Shown here in pieces: positions 7,468 through 16,330 of a stretch of DNA of 64,000 bases (positions are counted from its first letter, which is position 1; each line of letters starts with the position of its first letter). The notes under the pieces are model-generated. The model had not been told where the DNA came from and ran no database searches. It worked only from the letters and a program-made list of their open reading frames with translations. The stretch covers positions 62,001 through 126,000 of the forward strand of contig JBDHKD010000002.1 of the NCBI GenBank assembly GCA_039586575.1. The letters are read 5' to 3'. A program made the position numbers and the translations under genes. The stretch is from G020344215 sp039586575. Lineage in GTDB: Bacteria; Gemmatimonadota; Gemmatimonadetes; Palauibacterales; KS3-K002.

Positions 7468-8874
7468 ATGGGTGGAGACGACCCGAAAGGGCAGGGTAGT
7501 GTAGACGGTCTGAAGCTGCTCGAGCGGTTCGACGCGCACCTGCGATCGAGCGGCCTGCTCGCGCCGGGAGACGCCATCACCGTGGCCCTCTCGGGCGGCC
7601 TTGATTCGGTGACGCTGCTCGATCTGCTGCTGGCACTGCGCGACCGCTGGGGCTGGCACGTCTCGGCCGCACATTTCGACCACCGAATGCGCGAAGCGAG
7701 CGGGTCCGAGGCCGCTTGGGTTCAAGATCTGTGCGATCGGCTTGCGGTGTCGTACTGGCTGGGCCGTGCCGACGCGATCCCACGGAACGAAGCGGAGGCG
7801 CGCGAGCTCCGCTACGCCTTTCTTGACAAGGCTCGGGCTGCGCTTGGTGCTCGCTGCCTCGCCACCGCCCACCAGGCCGACGATCAAGCCGAGACCGTCC
7901 TCTTCCGCATGCTGCGCGGCAGCGGTCTGGCCGGTCTGGCGGGGATCCCGGCTCGCCGTGCGCCGGGCATCGTGCGACCGCTATTGCCGTTCTGGCGGTC
8001 GGAAGTCCAGGCGTACGCGGGCGCCCGGGGGCTCACCCACCTTGAGGACCCCAGCAACCTCGATCTGGGGATCCGCCGCAATCGGATCCGTCACCGCCTG
8101 ATCCCCGAGATTGAGGCGAGCGGGGCGCCCGGGGTGCGGCGCGACCTCTGTCGGCTGTCGGAGCTTGCCGGTCGGGCGGCTCGAACCGTCGAGGGGATGG
8201 TGGATGACGCGGCGTCGGCGCTGATCGTCGAGGCCACGGAAAGCCGTATGGTAGTTGCACGTACAGCGTTGCTCTCCTATGATACGTTGGCGAGGGCACA
8301 TCTCTTGCGCGCGCTCGTCGCGCGCCTGGGCCCGCGCCCGGGTCGGATCGGAACCCGCATCGCACTCAAGTTTATTGACACGAGCTCAAGCGGGCGTGCC
8401 ATCCACCTCGCCGGCGGTATCGTGATTCGCCGTGAGTTCGATCGCTTCATCATCGAGCGACCCGGGCTGTGTGCTTCGGTTCGCGATGAGGAATGCGTCG
8501 TGCAGCGCCCGCAGGCGGGCGGAGGTGAAGTCACGATCGCCGGTCGGAGGTGGCTCGTCAGCTATGAGGTTGGCCGGGCGCCAGGACGCGCTCCACCGGT
8601 TGACGGATCTGCCTGTTTCGACCTTGCGGAACTCGTCTTCCCGCTGGTCGTTAGAGGTTGGCAGCCGGGCGACCGCATTCGGACACACGCCGGCTCACGT
8701 AAGCTGAAGCGAGTCTTCGCGGATGGTAAGGTCGGGTGCTCCGAGCGCGCCCGGTTCCCGGTGCTCGCTGATCGCTCTGGCGTCCTCTGGATCGTCGGTC
8801 TTCTGCAGGGCGCGCGGGCGAGCGCGGCGGAAAGCGGAGAGGTATTCTCGATCCGGTTCGAACGGATGGCATGA
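7468..8874 (+). CDS. tilS: tRNA(Ile)-lysidine synthase
   Basis: 468 residues. The N-terminal PP-loop ATPase motif SGGLDS is at residues 42-47 and is followed by the family blocks AAHFDHRMR, LATAHQADDQAETVLFRMLRGSG and RNRIRHRLIPEIE. The C-terminal part has the substrate-binding domains ending in a KLKRVFADGKV block. The enzyme adds lysine to C34 of the minor tRNA-Ile so that it reads AUA. The ATG at 7468 has no Shine-Dalgarno, and TATATC at 7453-7458 lies only nine bases upstream, so a leaderless transcript is possible; no good -35 is visible. The stop overlaps hpt (ATGA). Confidence 0.95.
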   Translation: MGGDDPKGQGSVDGLKLLERFDAHLRSSGLLAPGDAITVALSGGLDSVTLLDLLLALRDRWGWHVSAAHFDHRMREASGSEAAWVQDLCDRLAVSYWLGRADAIPRNEAEARELRYAFLDKARAALGARCLATAHQADDQAETVLFRMLRGSGLAGLAGIPARRAPGIVRPLLPFWRSEVQAYAGARGLTHLEDPSNLDLGIRRNRIRHRLIPEIEASGAPGVRRDLCRLSELAGRAARTVEGMVDDAASALIVEATESRMVVARTALLSYDTLARAHLLRALVARLGPRPGRIGTRIALKFIDTSSSGRAIHLAGGIVIRREFDRFIIERPGLCASVRDEECVVQRPQAGGGEVTIAGRRWLVSYEVGRAPGRAPPVDGSACFDLAELVFPLVVRGWQPGDRIRTHAGSRKLKRVFADGKVGCSERARFPVLADRSGVLWIVGLLQGARASAAESGEVFSIRFERMA

Positions 8875-9437
8875 GCGAGGTCGCAACGCGCTATCCAGGG
8901 ATCAAACGAGTGATCTTCTCGGAGGAGGAGATCGCAGTCCGAGTGGGCGAGCTGGGGCGCGAAATCGATGCGTTCTATCCGCCCGACGAAGAGCTGTTGT
9001 TCGTTGGGCTGTTGAAGGGCGCCTTCGTGTTCCTCAGCGATCTAGCGCGGGCCGTGAACCGGGCGTCGGTCAAGATCGACTTCTTGGCCGCGGCCCTCTA
9101 CGGCGAGGGGACGGATCCCAGCGGCGATGTGCGCCTATTATATGATATGGAGGCGCCCATCGAGGGTCGGCACGTGCTGCTGGTCGAGGATATCGTCGAC
9201 AGCGGTAAGACGCTCAACCGGATCGGCGATGAGCTGAGTTGCAGGTCACCACGCTCGCTCGAGGTCGTCGCGTTCCTGCACAAGCATGTCGCGACGAACT
9301 TGAGATACGAGCCCCGCTGGGTTGGGTTCGACGCACCGCCCGACTGGCTTGTCGGCTATGGCCTGGATCTCGGGGAACGTTACCGCCACCTGCCGTTCAT
9401 TGCGGCCGTCGCCCCGGAGGGTGAGAGAGGTTTCTAG
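8871..9437 (+). CDS. hpt: Hypoxanthine phosphoribosyltransferase
   Basis: 188 residues, usual length. It has the type I phosphoribosyltransferase PRPP loop VLLVEDIVDSGKTL, an early LLFVGLLKGAFVFLSDL block and a C-terminal WLVGYGLDLGERYRHLP segment, all diagnostic of bacterial HPRT. It converts hypoxanthine or guanine with PRPP to IMP or GMP. The ATG overlaps the tilS stop by four bases. tilS-hpt-ftsH is a widely conserved order, so co-transcription is expected. Confidence 0.96.
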   Translation: MSEVATRYPGIKRVIFSEEEIAVRVGELGREIDAFYPPDEELLFVGLLKGAFVFLSDLARAVNRASVKIDFLAAALYGEGTDPSGDVRLLYDMEAPIEGRHVLLVEDIVDSGKTLNRIGDELSCRSPRSLEVVAFLHKHVATNLRYEPRWVGFDAPPDWLVGYGLDLGERYRHLPFIAAVAPEGERGF

Positions 9438-9439
9438 TT

Positions 9440-11473
9440 ATGCCGGAGATAGATCCGAAACAGGGCGACCGAGGGCCACGCTGGTCCCGGCTCTCGCGGA
9501 GCCTGGCCTTCTGGGCGTTGGTCATCATGGTGCCGCTGATCATGATCCAGATGTTGGGCCCGGGTCGCCGCGACCTACAGGAGCTCGGCTACAGCGAGTT
9601 CGTGCGTGAGCTCGAGCGTGACAACGTCCTGAAGGTCGTCGTGATCGAGGGCCGAGAGATCGAAGGCGAGCTGCGGGCACCGATCGGTCCATCGGCTGAT
9701 GCGGGGCGCGAGTTCTGGACCAAGCTTCCCGTCTGGCACAGCGAGGAGCTGCTGAAGCGGTTGGAAGCCAGCGGCGTGGCGATCGACGCCGAGGAGGCCC
9801 GTCTCAAGTGGTGGACTGTCCTGGTCAACGCACTGCCCTGGCTCTTCCTCATCGGGCTGATGCTCTTCTGGTTCCGTCAGATGCAGGTGAGCGGGTCGCG
9901 CGCGTTCTCCTTCGGCAAATCGAAAGCGAAGCTGCTGAGCGGTGATACACCGAAGGTCACGTTCGCCGATGTGGCGGGCTGCGAGGAGGCGAAGGAGGAA
10001 CTGCAGGAGACGATAGGGTTCCTGAAGGACCCGTCTAAGTTCACTCGACTCGGCGGGCGGCTGCCCAAGGGCGCGCTTCTGGTGGGCCCGCCAGGGACGG
10101 GCAAGACGCTGCTCGCCAAGGCGGTCGCCGGTGAGGCTTCGCGGCCCTTCTTCAGCATGTCGGGCTCCGACTTCGTCGAGATGTTCGTCGGTGTCGGAGC
10201 CTCCCGTGTCCGCGACCTGTTCGAGCAGGGCAAGGCCCACGCGCCGTGCATCATTTTTATCGACGAGCTGGATGCCGTCGGCCGGCACCGGGGCGCCGGT
10301 CTCGGCGGAGGGCACGACGAGCGCGAGCAAACGTTGAACCAGCTGCTCGTCGAGATGGACGGCTTCGAGTCCAACGAGGGCGTGATACTGATCGCCGCCA
10401 CGAACCGTCCCGACGTGCTCGACCCGGCCCTGCTGAGGCCCGGCCGCTTCGACCGCCAGATCGTTGTCGATGCACCGGATGTCAAGGGTCGTGAGGGCAT
10501 TCTCAGGGTGCATACCCGCAAGATTCCGCTCGCCGACGACGTGGAGCTGGCCAAGCTCGCCAAAGCGACGCCGGGGATGAGCGGCGCCGACCTGGCCAAC
10601 ATGGTGAACGAGGCGGCGTTGCTCGCCGCGCGCCGCGACAAGGACCGGGTCGACATGAAAGACCTGGAGGAGGCGAAGGACCGGGTGCTGCTCGGCGCGG
10701 AGCGCCGCAGCATGGTGATCAGTGATGAAGAGCGCCGGTTGACCGCCTACCATGAGGCCGGTCACGCGGTGGCGGCCCACTACACGCCGGAGTGCGATCC
10801 ACTTCATAAGGTCACGATCGTGCCGCGCGGCCGCGCCCTCGGCCTCACGTTCTCCATGCCGGAGGACGACCGGCACAACTACTCGAAGACCTATTTGATG
10901 GCCCAGCTGATCTATGCCTACGGCGGCCGGGTTGCCGAAGAGCTCATCTTCGGGCCCGACAAGATCACTACCGGTGCCGGTAACGACATCGAGCGCGCCA
11001 CCGCGCTCGTGCGCCGCATGATCACGGAGTGGGGGATGTCTGAAGCCATAGGCCCCATGAACGTTGGCGACCGCGGGGAGGAGATCTTCCTCGGTCGCGA
11101 GCTCGTGGAGCGGCGCGATGTGAGCGAGGAATTGGCCCAGCAGGTGGACAAAGAGGTGCGCAGGCTGCTCGATGATGCGTATCGGGAAGCCAAGCGCGTC
11201 ATCAGCGCGAACGAGGACAAGCTCCACACGCTGGCCATCTCGCTGCTGGAGCGCGAGACCCTGGACGCGGACGAAATCACGGCCGTCTTCGAGGGTCGGG
11301 AATTGCCACCGCTCCCTGACCCCGATGTGCCGGACACGGGAGGCCGGCCGGGCACCTCCGGCGCAACGAGGTCCGCGGGCGCTGTGGGCGGTGAGGTCGG
11401 CGACAAGTTGGAGCCCGCTGCCTCTCTGGAGCGCGTGCGAGGAGAGACGTCGAAGCCCGAGACATCGCGATGA
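9440..11473 (+). CDS. ftsH: ATP-dependent zinc metalloprotease FtsH
   Basis: 677 residues. Two transmembrane helices (about 15-37 and 130-150) enclose a periplasmic segment. Then come the AAA+ module with Walker A GPPGTGKT, Walker B IIFIDELDAVG and second region of homology ATNRPDVLDPALLRPGRFDRQ, and the protease domain with HEAGH as zinc site. The C-terminal 50 residues are a low-complexity Gly/Pro/Glu tail that varies between species. FtsH forms a membrane hexamer that degrades short-lived and misassembled membrane proteins. It starts two bases after hpt, and its stop overlaps folP by four bases. Confidence 0.98.
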   Translation: MPEIDPKQGDRGPRWSRLSRSLAFWALVIMVPLIMIQMLGPGRRDLQELGYSEFVRELERDNVLKVVVIEGREIEGELRAPIGPSADAGREFWTKLPVWHSEELLKRLEASGVAIDAEEARLKWWTVLVNALPWLFLIGLMLFWFRQMQVSGSRAFSFGKSKAKLLSGDTPKVTFADVAGCEEAKEELQETIGFLKDPSKFTRLGGRLPKGALLVGPPGTGKTLLAKAVAGEASRPFFSMSGSDFVEMFVGVGASRVRDLFEQGKAHAPCIIFIDELDAVGRHRGAGLGGGHDEREQTLNQLLVEMDGFESNEGVILIAATNRPDVLDPALLRPGRFDRQIVVDAPDVKGREGILRVHTRKIPLADDVELAKLAKATPGMSGADLANMVNEAALLAARRDKDRVDMKDLEEAKDRVLLGAERRSMVISDEERRLTAYHEAGHAVAAHYTPECDPLHKVTIVPRGRALGLTFSMPEDDRHNYSKTYLMAQLIYAYGGRVAEELIFGPDKITTGAGNDIERATALVRRMITEWGMSEAIGPMNVGDRGEEIFLGRELVERRDVSEELAQQVDKEVRRLLDDAYREAKRVISANEDKLHTLAISLLERETLDADEITAVFEGRELPPLPDPDVPDTGGRPGTSGATRSAGAVGGEVGDKLEPAASLERVRGETSKPETSR

Positions 11474-12381
11474 CTGGGGAGCGGATGGCGGCTGCCGAGT
11501 TCGCCGCTGCTCGTGCTCGGGAGGCTGCGGCCGGCTGGCGGACGTCGCGCCGCACGCTGGACCTCAGCAAGCCGGTGTTGATGGGCGTTCTGAACATCAC
11601 GCCGGATTCTTTTTCGGACGGCGGTCGTTTCTTCGACCGGAACCATGCGGCCCGGCGGCTCGAGGAGCTCCAACGTGACGGGGCCGACATCGTCGATGTG
11701 GGTGGCGAATCGACGCGCCCCGGCGCCATGCCGGTCAGCGTTGACGAAGAGATTCGCAGGGTGATACCTGCGATCGAGGCGGCAAGTGAGCGGGTGGACA
11801 TACCGGTGTCCATCGACACGACCAAGTCGCGTGTGGCCAGCGCGGCGCTCGACGCCGGCGCCGAGATCATTAACGACATCTCGGGCCTCCGCTTCGATCC
11901 TGGCATCGCCGGTCTGGCGGCGGAATCCGGTGCCGGCTTGGTCCTGATGCACATCCGCGGAGAGCCGCGGACGATGCAGCAATCGATTCACTATGACGAT
12001 CTCATGGGCGAAATCCTCGCGGAGTTGCGGGATTCGGCCGAGCGGGCGCTGGCTTCGGGCTGCCACCCCGACCAGCTGGTCGTCGATCCCGGCATCGGTT
12101 TCGGAAAGACGGCCGAGCAGAACCTGGTCATACTGAATGAGCTCGGCAGGATCACGGAACTCGGGTTCCCCGTTCTGGTGGGACCGTCACGCAAGTCTTT
12201 CATCGGTAAGACCTTGGGACTCGAGGTCGAGCAGCGACTGGAGGCGACTCTCGCCGCCTGCGTCGTGGCGCTGCTGCGCGGTGCGCGGATCTTCCGTGTC
12301 CACGATGTCGTCCAGGCGCGCCGGGCCCTGGACATGGCCGAGCTGATAGTGAGGCGTTCGAGCGGTGCAGAGCCTGATTGA
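11470..12381 (+). CDS. folP: Dihydropteroate synthase
   Basis: 303 residues. The pterin-binding signatures MGVLNITPDSFSDGG and GADIVDVGGESTRPG are intact, followed by SIDTTKSRVA, INDISGL, LMHIRGEP, VDPGIGFGKT and GPSRKSFIG. It condenses p-aminobenzoate with 6-hydroxymethyl-dihydropterin diphosphate in folate synthesis and is the sulfonamide target. An extra 35 residues or so precede the core, rich in Ala and Arg. It overlaps ftsH at the start and runs 17 bases into cdaA, so the three are probably co-translated. Confidence 0.97.
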   Translation: MTGERMAAAEFAAARAREAAAGWRTSRRTLDLSKPVLMGVLNITPDSFSDGGRFFDRNHAARRLEELQRDGADIVDVGGESTRPGAMPVSVDEEIRRVIPAIEAASERVDIPVSIDTTKSRVASAALDAGAEIINDISGLRFDPGIAGLAAESGAGLVLMHIRGEPRTMQQSIHYDDLMGEILAELRDSAERALASGCHPDQLVVDPGIGFGKTAEQNLVILNELGRITELGFPVLVGPSRKSFIGKTLGLEVEQRLEATLAACVVALLRGARIFRVHDVVQARRALDMAELIVRRSSGAEPD

Positions 12382-13231
12382 GCGAATCAGCTTTCTGACG
12401 CCGGGCTTCTGGGACCTGGTGCAGATTCTGGTGGTGGCCTACCTGTTCTACCGCCTGCTTCTGCTGTGGGCCGGAACTCGAGCCATTCAGATGCTGCTCG
12501 GCCTCGTCGTGCTGTTCGCGGTCTATGCCCTCGCCGAGGTCCTCCAGCTCGAGCTGATCCGCTACCTGCTGCAAGCCGTCTTCATCTACGGCCCGCTGGC
12601 AGCGATCGTCATCTTCCAGCCCGAACTCCGCAGCGCGCTGACCAAGCTGGGCCAAAGCCGATTCTGGCGCTACGTCTCGCGGCCCGAGGCCAGTTCGGAG
12701 GTGATCCAGGTGGTGGTCCACGCCGTCGAGGTACTGTCGCGCAAGAGGATCGGCGCGATCGTGGCCGTCGAGCGGGAGGTCGGTCTCGAAGAGTACGCAC
12801 GCCGCGGCTCGGCCGTCCATGCGCCCGTGACTGCCGAGATCATCGAGGCCATCTTCACGCGCTATGGTCCCCTCCACGATGGCGCCGTCATCATCCGCGG
12901 CGAGTCCATACTCGCCGCCCGCTGCATTCTGCCGCTCACTCAGTTCCCGGTCACCGACCGTAGCCTGGGCACTCGCCACCGGGCTGCCATCGGTCTCTCC
13001 GAGGAGACCGATGCGGTAGTTATCGTCGTTTCCGAGGAAACGGGGGCCATCTCGCTGGCTCAGCGAGGGCGGCTCGAGCGGAACGTGACCGGCGAGCGGC
13101 TCCGCGAGGCGCTGGGCGAGCGGCCGCCCGGCTGGGTCCAACCGGCCGCCCCCCAGCCGAGCACCGCTGTCCAGGCGGGCCAGCCGTCGGGCGAGCTGAG
13201 TCTCGTTGACAGAAGCTCCCCGGGAACGTAG
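12365..13231 (+). CDS. cdaA: Diadenylate cyclase CdaA (c-di-AMP synthase)
   Basis: 288 residues from GTG 12365. Three N-terminal transmembrane helices (roughly 17-37, 41-60, 68-85) are followed by the DisA_N/DAC domain with both catalytic motifs, DGAVII and GTRHRAAIG, and the VVSEETGAIS end block. It makes cyclic di-AMP from two ATP at the membrane. The C-terminal 45 residues are a Pro/Gly/Ser tail. No YbbR-like regulator or glmM follows, unlike the common cdaA-cdaR-glmM arrangement. The start lies inside folP, a 17-base overlap. Confidence 0.95.
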   Translation: MQSLIERISFLTPGFWDLVQILVVAYLFYRLLLLWAGTRAIQMLLGLVVLFAVYALAEVLQLELIRYLLQAVFIYGPLAAIVIFQPELRSALTKLGQSRFWRYVSRPEASSEVIQVVVHAVEVLSRKRIGAIVAVEREVGLEEYARRGSAVHAPVTAEIIEAIFTRYGPLHDGAVIIRGESILAARCILPLTQFPVTDRSLGTRHRAAIGLSEETDAVVIVVSEETGAISLAQRGRLERNVTGERLREALGERPPGWVQPAAPQPSTAVQAGQPSGELSLVDRSSPGT

Positions 13232-13294
13232 TCTTTCTGCCGTAGATCAGCGAGAAAACACGGATCCGGACACCGGCAACAGCGAGGTGCCGCT

Positions 13295-13942
13295 TTGCAA
13301 TCCGATGCCCAATACGCTCTCCTAGAGCTGTTTAGGGACGGCGGCTTCATGATGTATTTCTTGGTGCTGGCTTCCCTGCTGGCGCTGGGAGTGATCATTG
13401 CCAAGGCCTACATCCTGTTCGTCGCCCACCGGGAGAGCCGGAGACTCCTCGAAGACCTATCCCAGGGACACCGATCCCTCGAGCGTACGATCGAGATCGC
13501 CGATGAGACCCAGGGGCCGGTGGCCGCCATCCTCTCCTCGGGTCTGCGTCGTGTGCGCGAGCGTGGCCATAGCGACAAGGATATCGAGAAGGCCGTCTCG
13601 ACGACCGGTTCGATCGAACTGGGATTCCTCGAGCGGGGCTTGGTGGTCCTCGCCACGGTAGCCAACGTCGCACCGATGATGGGCTTCTTGGGCACCGTCG
13701 TGGGGATGATCGCGGCGTTCGGCGCCGTCGCCGAAGCAGGCCAGATCGAAGCCTCACTGGTGGCCGGCGGCATCAAGGTCGCCCTGATCACTACGGCGAC
13801 TGGCCTGACTATCGCGATTCCAGTCAACATCGCATACAATTTCTTTGTGACCCGTATCGACCGGCTGATCATCGATATGGAGCTCGGGGCGGAGACGGTG
13901 CTCGACATGGCGCCGCCGGCCTCGCCGCAGACAACGGGTTAG
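13295..13942 (+). CDS. exbB: MotA/TolQ/ExbB proton-channel protein
   Basis: 215 residues, starting at TTG 13295 after GCGAGGTG. Three transmembrane helices are visible (about 12-34, 108-134 and 150-178), with the conserved TVVGMIAAFGAV segment in TM2 and the T-x-x-G-L-x-x-A-I-P motif in TM3, the usual TolQ/ExbB pattern. It forms the pentameric channel that couples proton flow to TonB through ExbD. It is the first gene of exbB-exbD-exbD-tonB. TolQ is an alternative name, but the following TonB-type gene favours ExbB. Confidence 0.9.
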   Translation: MQSDAQYALLELFRDGGFMMYFLVLASLLALGVIIAKAYILFVAHRESRRLLEDLSQGHRSLERTIEIADETQGPVAAILSSGLRRVRERGHSDKDIEKAVSTTGSIELGFLERGLVVLATVANVAPMMGFLGTVVGMIAAFGAVAEAGQIEASLVAGGIKVALITTATGLTIAIPVNIAYNFFVTRIDRLIIDMELGAETVLDMAPPASPQTTG

Positions 13943-13954
13943 AGGTGCAGCCGT

Positions 13955-14380
13955 ATGGCTCTGCTGAGAAGAAAAAGCAAGGTAAGCGACGAGATCCCGA
14001 CCGCATCGATGGCGGACATCGCCTTCCTGCTCCTCATATTCTTCCTCACGACCACGGTGTTCGAGGAGGAGAAGGGACTGCCGATCGTCCTGCCGGAAGC
14101 ATCGGCCGGTGAGGTGCAGGTCTCACAGAGGAACATCATCCACTTCCTCGTCCAAGAGGATGGAGCGGTTGTGATCCGCCGCGGTGAGAGCCAGGCCGAG
14201 CAGGTCGTTGCGTTCAGTGAGATCGAAGGGATCATGCGCCAGGAGATCGCCGACAATCCGGAGATCATCGCGGCGGTCAAGACGGCGCCCGAAGCGCCTT
14301 ACCGGCACATGATCAACGTGCTCGACGAGCTGCAGGCGGCAGCGGCGCAGCGGATCTCGCTGCAGCTCTGGGAGAGGTAG
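13955..14380 (+). CDS. exbD: Biopolymer transport protein ExbD (first copy)
   Basis: 141 residues: a short cytoplasmic basic start (LLRRKSKV), one transmembrane helix entered through IPTASMADIAF, whose Asp is the proton-carrying residue of ExbD/TolR, and a periplasmic domain. It lies 12 bases after exbB and five before a second exbD. Tandem non-identical exbD genes are common where ExbD acts as a heterodimer within the ExbB pentamer; here that is inferred from the arrangement. Confidence 0.92.
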   Translation: MALLRRKSKVSDEIPTASMADIAFLLLIFFLTTTVFEEEKGLPIVLPEASAGEVQVSQRNIIHFLVQEDGAVVIRRGESQAEQVVAFSEIEGIMRQEIADNPEIIAAVKTAPEAPYRHMINVLDELQAAAAQRISLQLWER

Positions 14381-14385
14381 CCACG

Positions 14386-14835
14386 ATGGCCAAGCGGGGT
14401 GGGGGGTTCGAGAGGAAGTCGAAGGCGGCGAGCGAGATTCCGACCGCCTCGATGGCGGATATCGCCTTCCTGCTATTGATCTTCTTCATGGTGTCTACCA
14501 CATTCAGAAGAGAACAGCCGCGTCACCTGACGTTCCCGAGGGCGGAGGCCACCCAGAGGATCGACGAACGGCGCCGCAACATCCTCCACCTCTGGATCGA
14601 ACCCGATGGGTCGGTGTATATTAATGATGCGAGGATCCCGCTGGACCAGGTAGGTGATTACGTGCTGCCGCTGTATAGAGAGAGCGATCGAAGGTTGATG
14701 ATCTCGCTGCGCGGCGACCGGGACGTACCCTATCGATACATCAACTCGGTTACCGAGGAATTGCGTTCGGCGAACGCGGTCCGCGTCTTCTTCCACACGG
14801 ACCTGGAAAGTCGGTTGACTCGCGAGAGGAGGTAG
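14386..14835 (+). CDS. exbD: Biopolymer transport protein ExbD (second copy)
   Basis: 149 residues with the same layout as its neighbour: a basic start ending KAASEIPTASMADIAF, one transmembrane helix with the key Asp, and a periplasmic domain containing RRNILHLWIEPDGSVYI. The two copies share the membrane segment almost exactly but differ in the periplasmic part, so they are ancient duplicates. It lies seven bases before tonB. Confidence 0.92.
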   Translation: MAKRGGGFERKSKAASEIPTASMADIAFLLLIFFMVSTTFRREQPRHLTFPRAEATQRIDERRRNILHLWIEPDGSVYINDARIPLDQVGDYVLPLYRESDRRLMISLRGDRDVPYRYINSVTEELRSANAVRVFFHTDLESRLTRERR

Positions 14836-14842
14836 AGCGGTC

Positions 14843-15529
14843 ATGGCTGAACAGACAGGCGCAGAAGTCGAAAAGCACATCTTCGTGCAGACCGCCAACG
14901 ACCGTTTCAAGAAGTCGTCCGGGCAGTGGCTCGCCGGTGGTGTGATGCTGGCCACCGCCTTCCATTTCGGCCTGTTCGCCTTCTTCCCCGAGCTGACGGC
15001 CTCCGACGTCAGTTTCGGGGTCAACGAGTTCGAGGCGATCGAGCTGCCGCCTGAGGTCGAGATTCCGCCACCGCCGGAGCAAATCGCCCGGCCCGCGGTA
15101 CCCGTGGTAGCGGCCACCGAACTGGAAGAGGACATCACGATCGCGCCGACTACGTTCGAGGAAAACCCGGTAGAGTCCCTGCCGCCGCCGCCGAGCGATG
15201 CCAGCCGGTTGGGCGACAGGCCGGTCTTTACCCCGTATACGGTGAGGCCCGAGATCAAAGACCGCGTCGAGGCTCGCCGGATCGTTCTGCGCAACTACCC
15301 GAAGCTGCTGCAGGACGCCGGCATCGGTGGGACAGTCAACGTCTGGCTGTTCATCGACGCCAACGGTGCGGTGAAGAACGCACAGGTGCAGAAGGGTTCG
15401 GGCAACTCGGCGCTCGACCAGGCCGCCATCAAGTCCGCGTACGACTTCGAGTTCACTCCGGCGCTCAACATGGACAAGCGAGTTCCTGTTTGGGTGTCGT
15501 TCCCGATCCAGTTTGAGGTGACGCGGTAG
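14843..15529 (+). CDS. tonB: TonB family energy transducer
   Basis: 228 residues. A single transmembrane helix (about 31-50) is followed by a Pro/Glu-rich linker (PPEVEIPPPPEQI) and a C-terminal TonB domain (about 145-228) with YPKLLQDAGIGGTVNVWLFI, GSGNSALDQAAI and the closing WVSFPIQFEV strand. It would carry energy from ExbB/ExbD to outer-membrane TonB-dependent receptors, none of which is in the window. A strong terminator 24 bases downstream ends the operon. Confidence 0.93.
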   Translation: MAEQTGAEVEKHIFVQTANDRFKKSSGQWLAGGVMLATAFHFGLFAFFPELTASDVSFGVNEFEAIELPPEVEIPPPPEQIARPAVPVVAATELEEDITIAPTTFEENPVESLPPPPSDASRLGDRPVFTPYTVRPEIKDRVEARRIVLRNYPKLLQDAGIGGTVNVWLFIDANGAVKNAQVQKGSGNSALDQAAIKSAYDFEFTPALNMDKRVPVWVSFPIQFEVTR

Positions 15530-15553
15530 AGTTTCGCCTGTCTGCTCATCCGA

Positions 15554-15588
15554 GGCCCGGCATCGCGGAGGTGATGCCGGGCCTTTTG
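15554..15588 (+). terminator. Rho-independent terminator after tonB
   Basis: GGCCCGGCATC pairs perfectly with GATGCCGGGCC around a short loop (GCGGAGGT), followed by TTTTGTCTT. It is the clearest terminator in the window and closes exbB-exbD-exbD-tonB. Confidence 0.93.
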
Positions 15589-15590
15589 TC

Positions 15591-15619
15591 TTGATTCGGC
15601 TGGATCGGGCGCGTAAGTT
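15591..15619 (+). promoter_or_regulatory. Promoter of yggS, possibly leaderless
   Basis: TTGATT at 15591-15596 and TAAGTT at 15614-15619 are 17 bases apart. Predicted transcription would start near 15626, three bases before the yggS ATG, which itself lacks a Shine-Dalgarno. Confidence 0.55.
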
Positions 15620-15628
15620 TGCGTGATT

Positions 15629-16330
15629 ATGTATCTTGAGCGACTTGAGAACGCGCTGCCCGAAGTCCGCGCAAGGCTCGAGTGGGGGTGCCGGCGCGTC
15701 GGTCGCTCCGCTGCCGAGTCGGTTACCATCGTCGCGGTGACAAAGGGCCATCCGCTCGAGGCGCTCTACGCGGCCCGCGACACGGGCCTGCAAGTGATCG
15801 GTGAAAGCCGTGTGCAGGAAGCGCGCGAGAAGTGGGAAGTTGCGGGCGACGCGGGCCTGACCTGGCATCTGGTGGGGCATCTGCAGCGCAATAAGGTGCG
15901 TCAAGCGCTGGAGATGTTCGAGTTGATTCACTCGGTCGACTCGATACGATTGGCCGAGGCAATCGACAAGGAGGCGGGGAAGCAAGCTCGCCGGGCAGCG
16001 ATCCTCATACAGGTCAACGCCTCCGGCGAGGAAGCGAAGCACGGTTTTCCTGTGGACGAGGCACTTGGTGCCGTCGGCTCGATCTGTGCCATGGAGAACT
16101 TGAGGGTGATGGGGCTGATGACCATGGCACCGTTTACAAACGATGAGGGCGTGCTGCGTAACGCGTTTCGCCGCACGCGCGAACTTTTTCAACATTGCCG
16201 CGGCGGTATCGATGAGTTCGAAGCACGACACCTCTCGATGGGAATGACCAACGACTTCGAGATCGCGGTAGAAGAGGGCAGCACGATGGTGCGACTTGGC
16301 ACCGTGCTGTTCGGGGAGCGGTTACGATGA
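15629..16330 (+). CDS. yggS: PLP homeostasis protein, YggS/PLPBP family
   Basis: 233 residues. The fold-type III PLP-binding lysine is in the TIVAVTKGHP strand, followed by IGESRVQEA, WHLVGHLQRNK, LIQVNASGEEAKHGF, MGLMTMAPF and the C-terminal LSMGMTNDFEIAVEEGSTMVRLGTVLFG block. These proteins carry PLP and balance vitamin B6 and amino-acid pools without known catalysis. ATG 15629 is preferred; GTG 15623 is an alternative. Its stop overlaps divIVA, an arrangement also seen downstream of dcw clusters in other phyla. Confidence 0.95.
   Translation: MYLERLENALPEVRARLEWGCRRVGRSAAESVTIVAVTKGHPLEALYAARDTGLQVIGESRVQEAREKWEVAGDAGLTWHLVGHLQRNKVRQALEMFELIHSVDSIRLAEAIDKEAGKQARRAAILIQVNASGEEAKHGFPVDEALGAVGSICAMENLRVMGLMTMAPFTNDEGVLRNAFRRTRELFQHCRGGIDEFEARHLSMGMTNDFEIAVEEGSTMVRLGTVLFGERLR

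Noticed and set aside
9575..11227. A 550-codon open frame on the minus strand opposite ftsH
   Set aside because: It is antisense to an unquestionable FtsH, has no recognisable motif, and long antisense frames are expected in GC-rich codon usage.
14750..16231. A 493-codon open frame on the minus strand opposite exbD, tonB and yggS
   Set aside because: It crosses the strong terminator at 15554-15588 and three well-identified plus-strand genes; the translation shows no domain.
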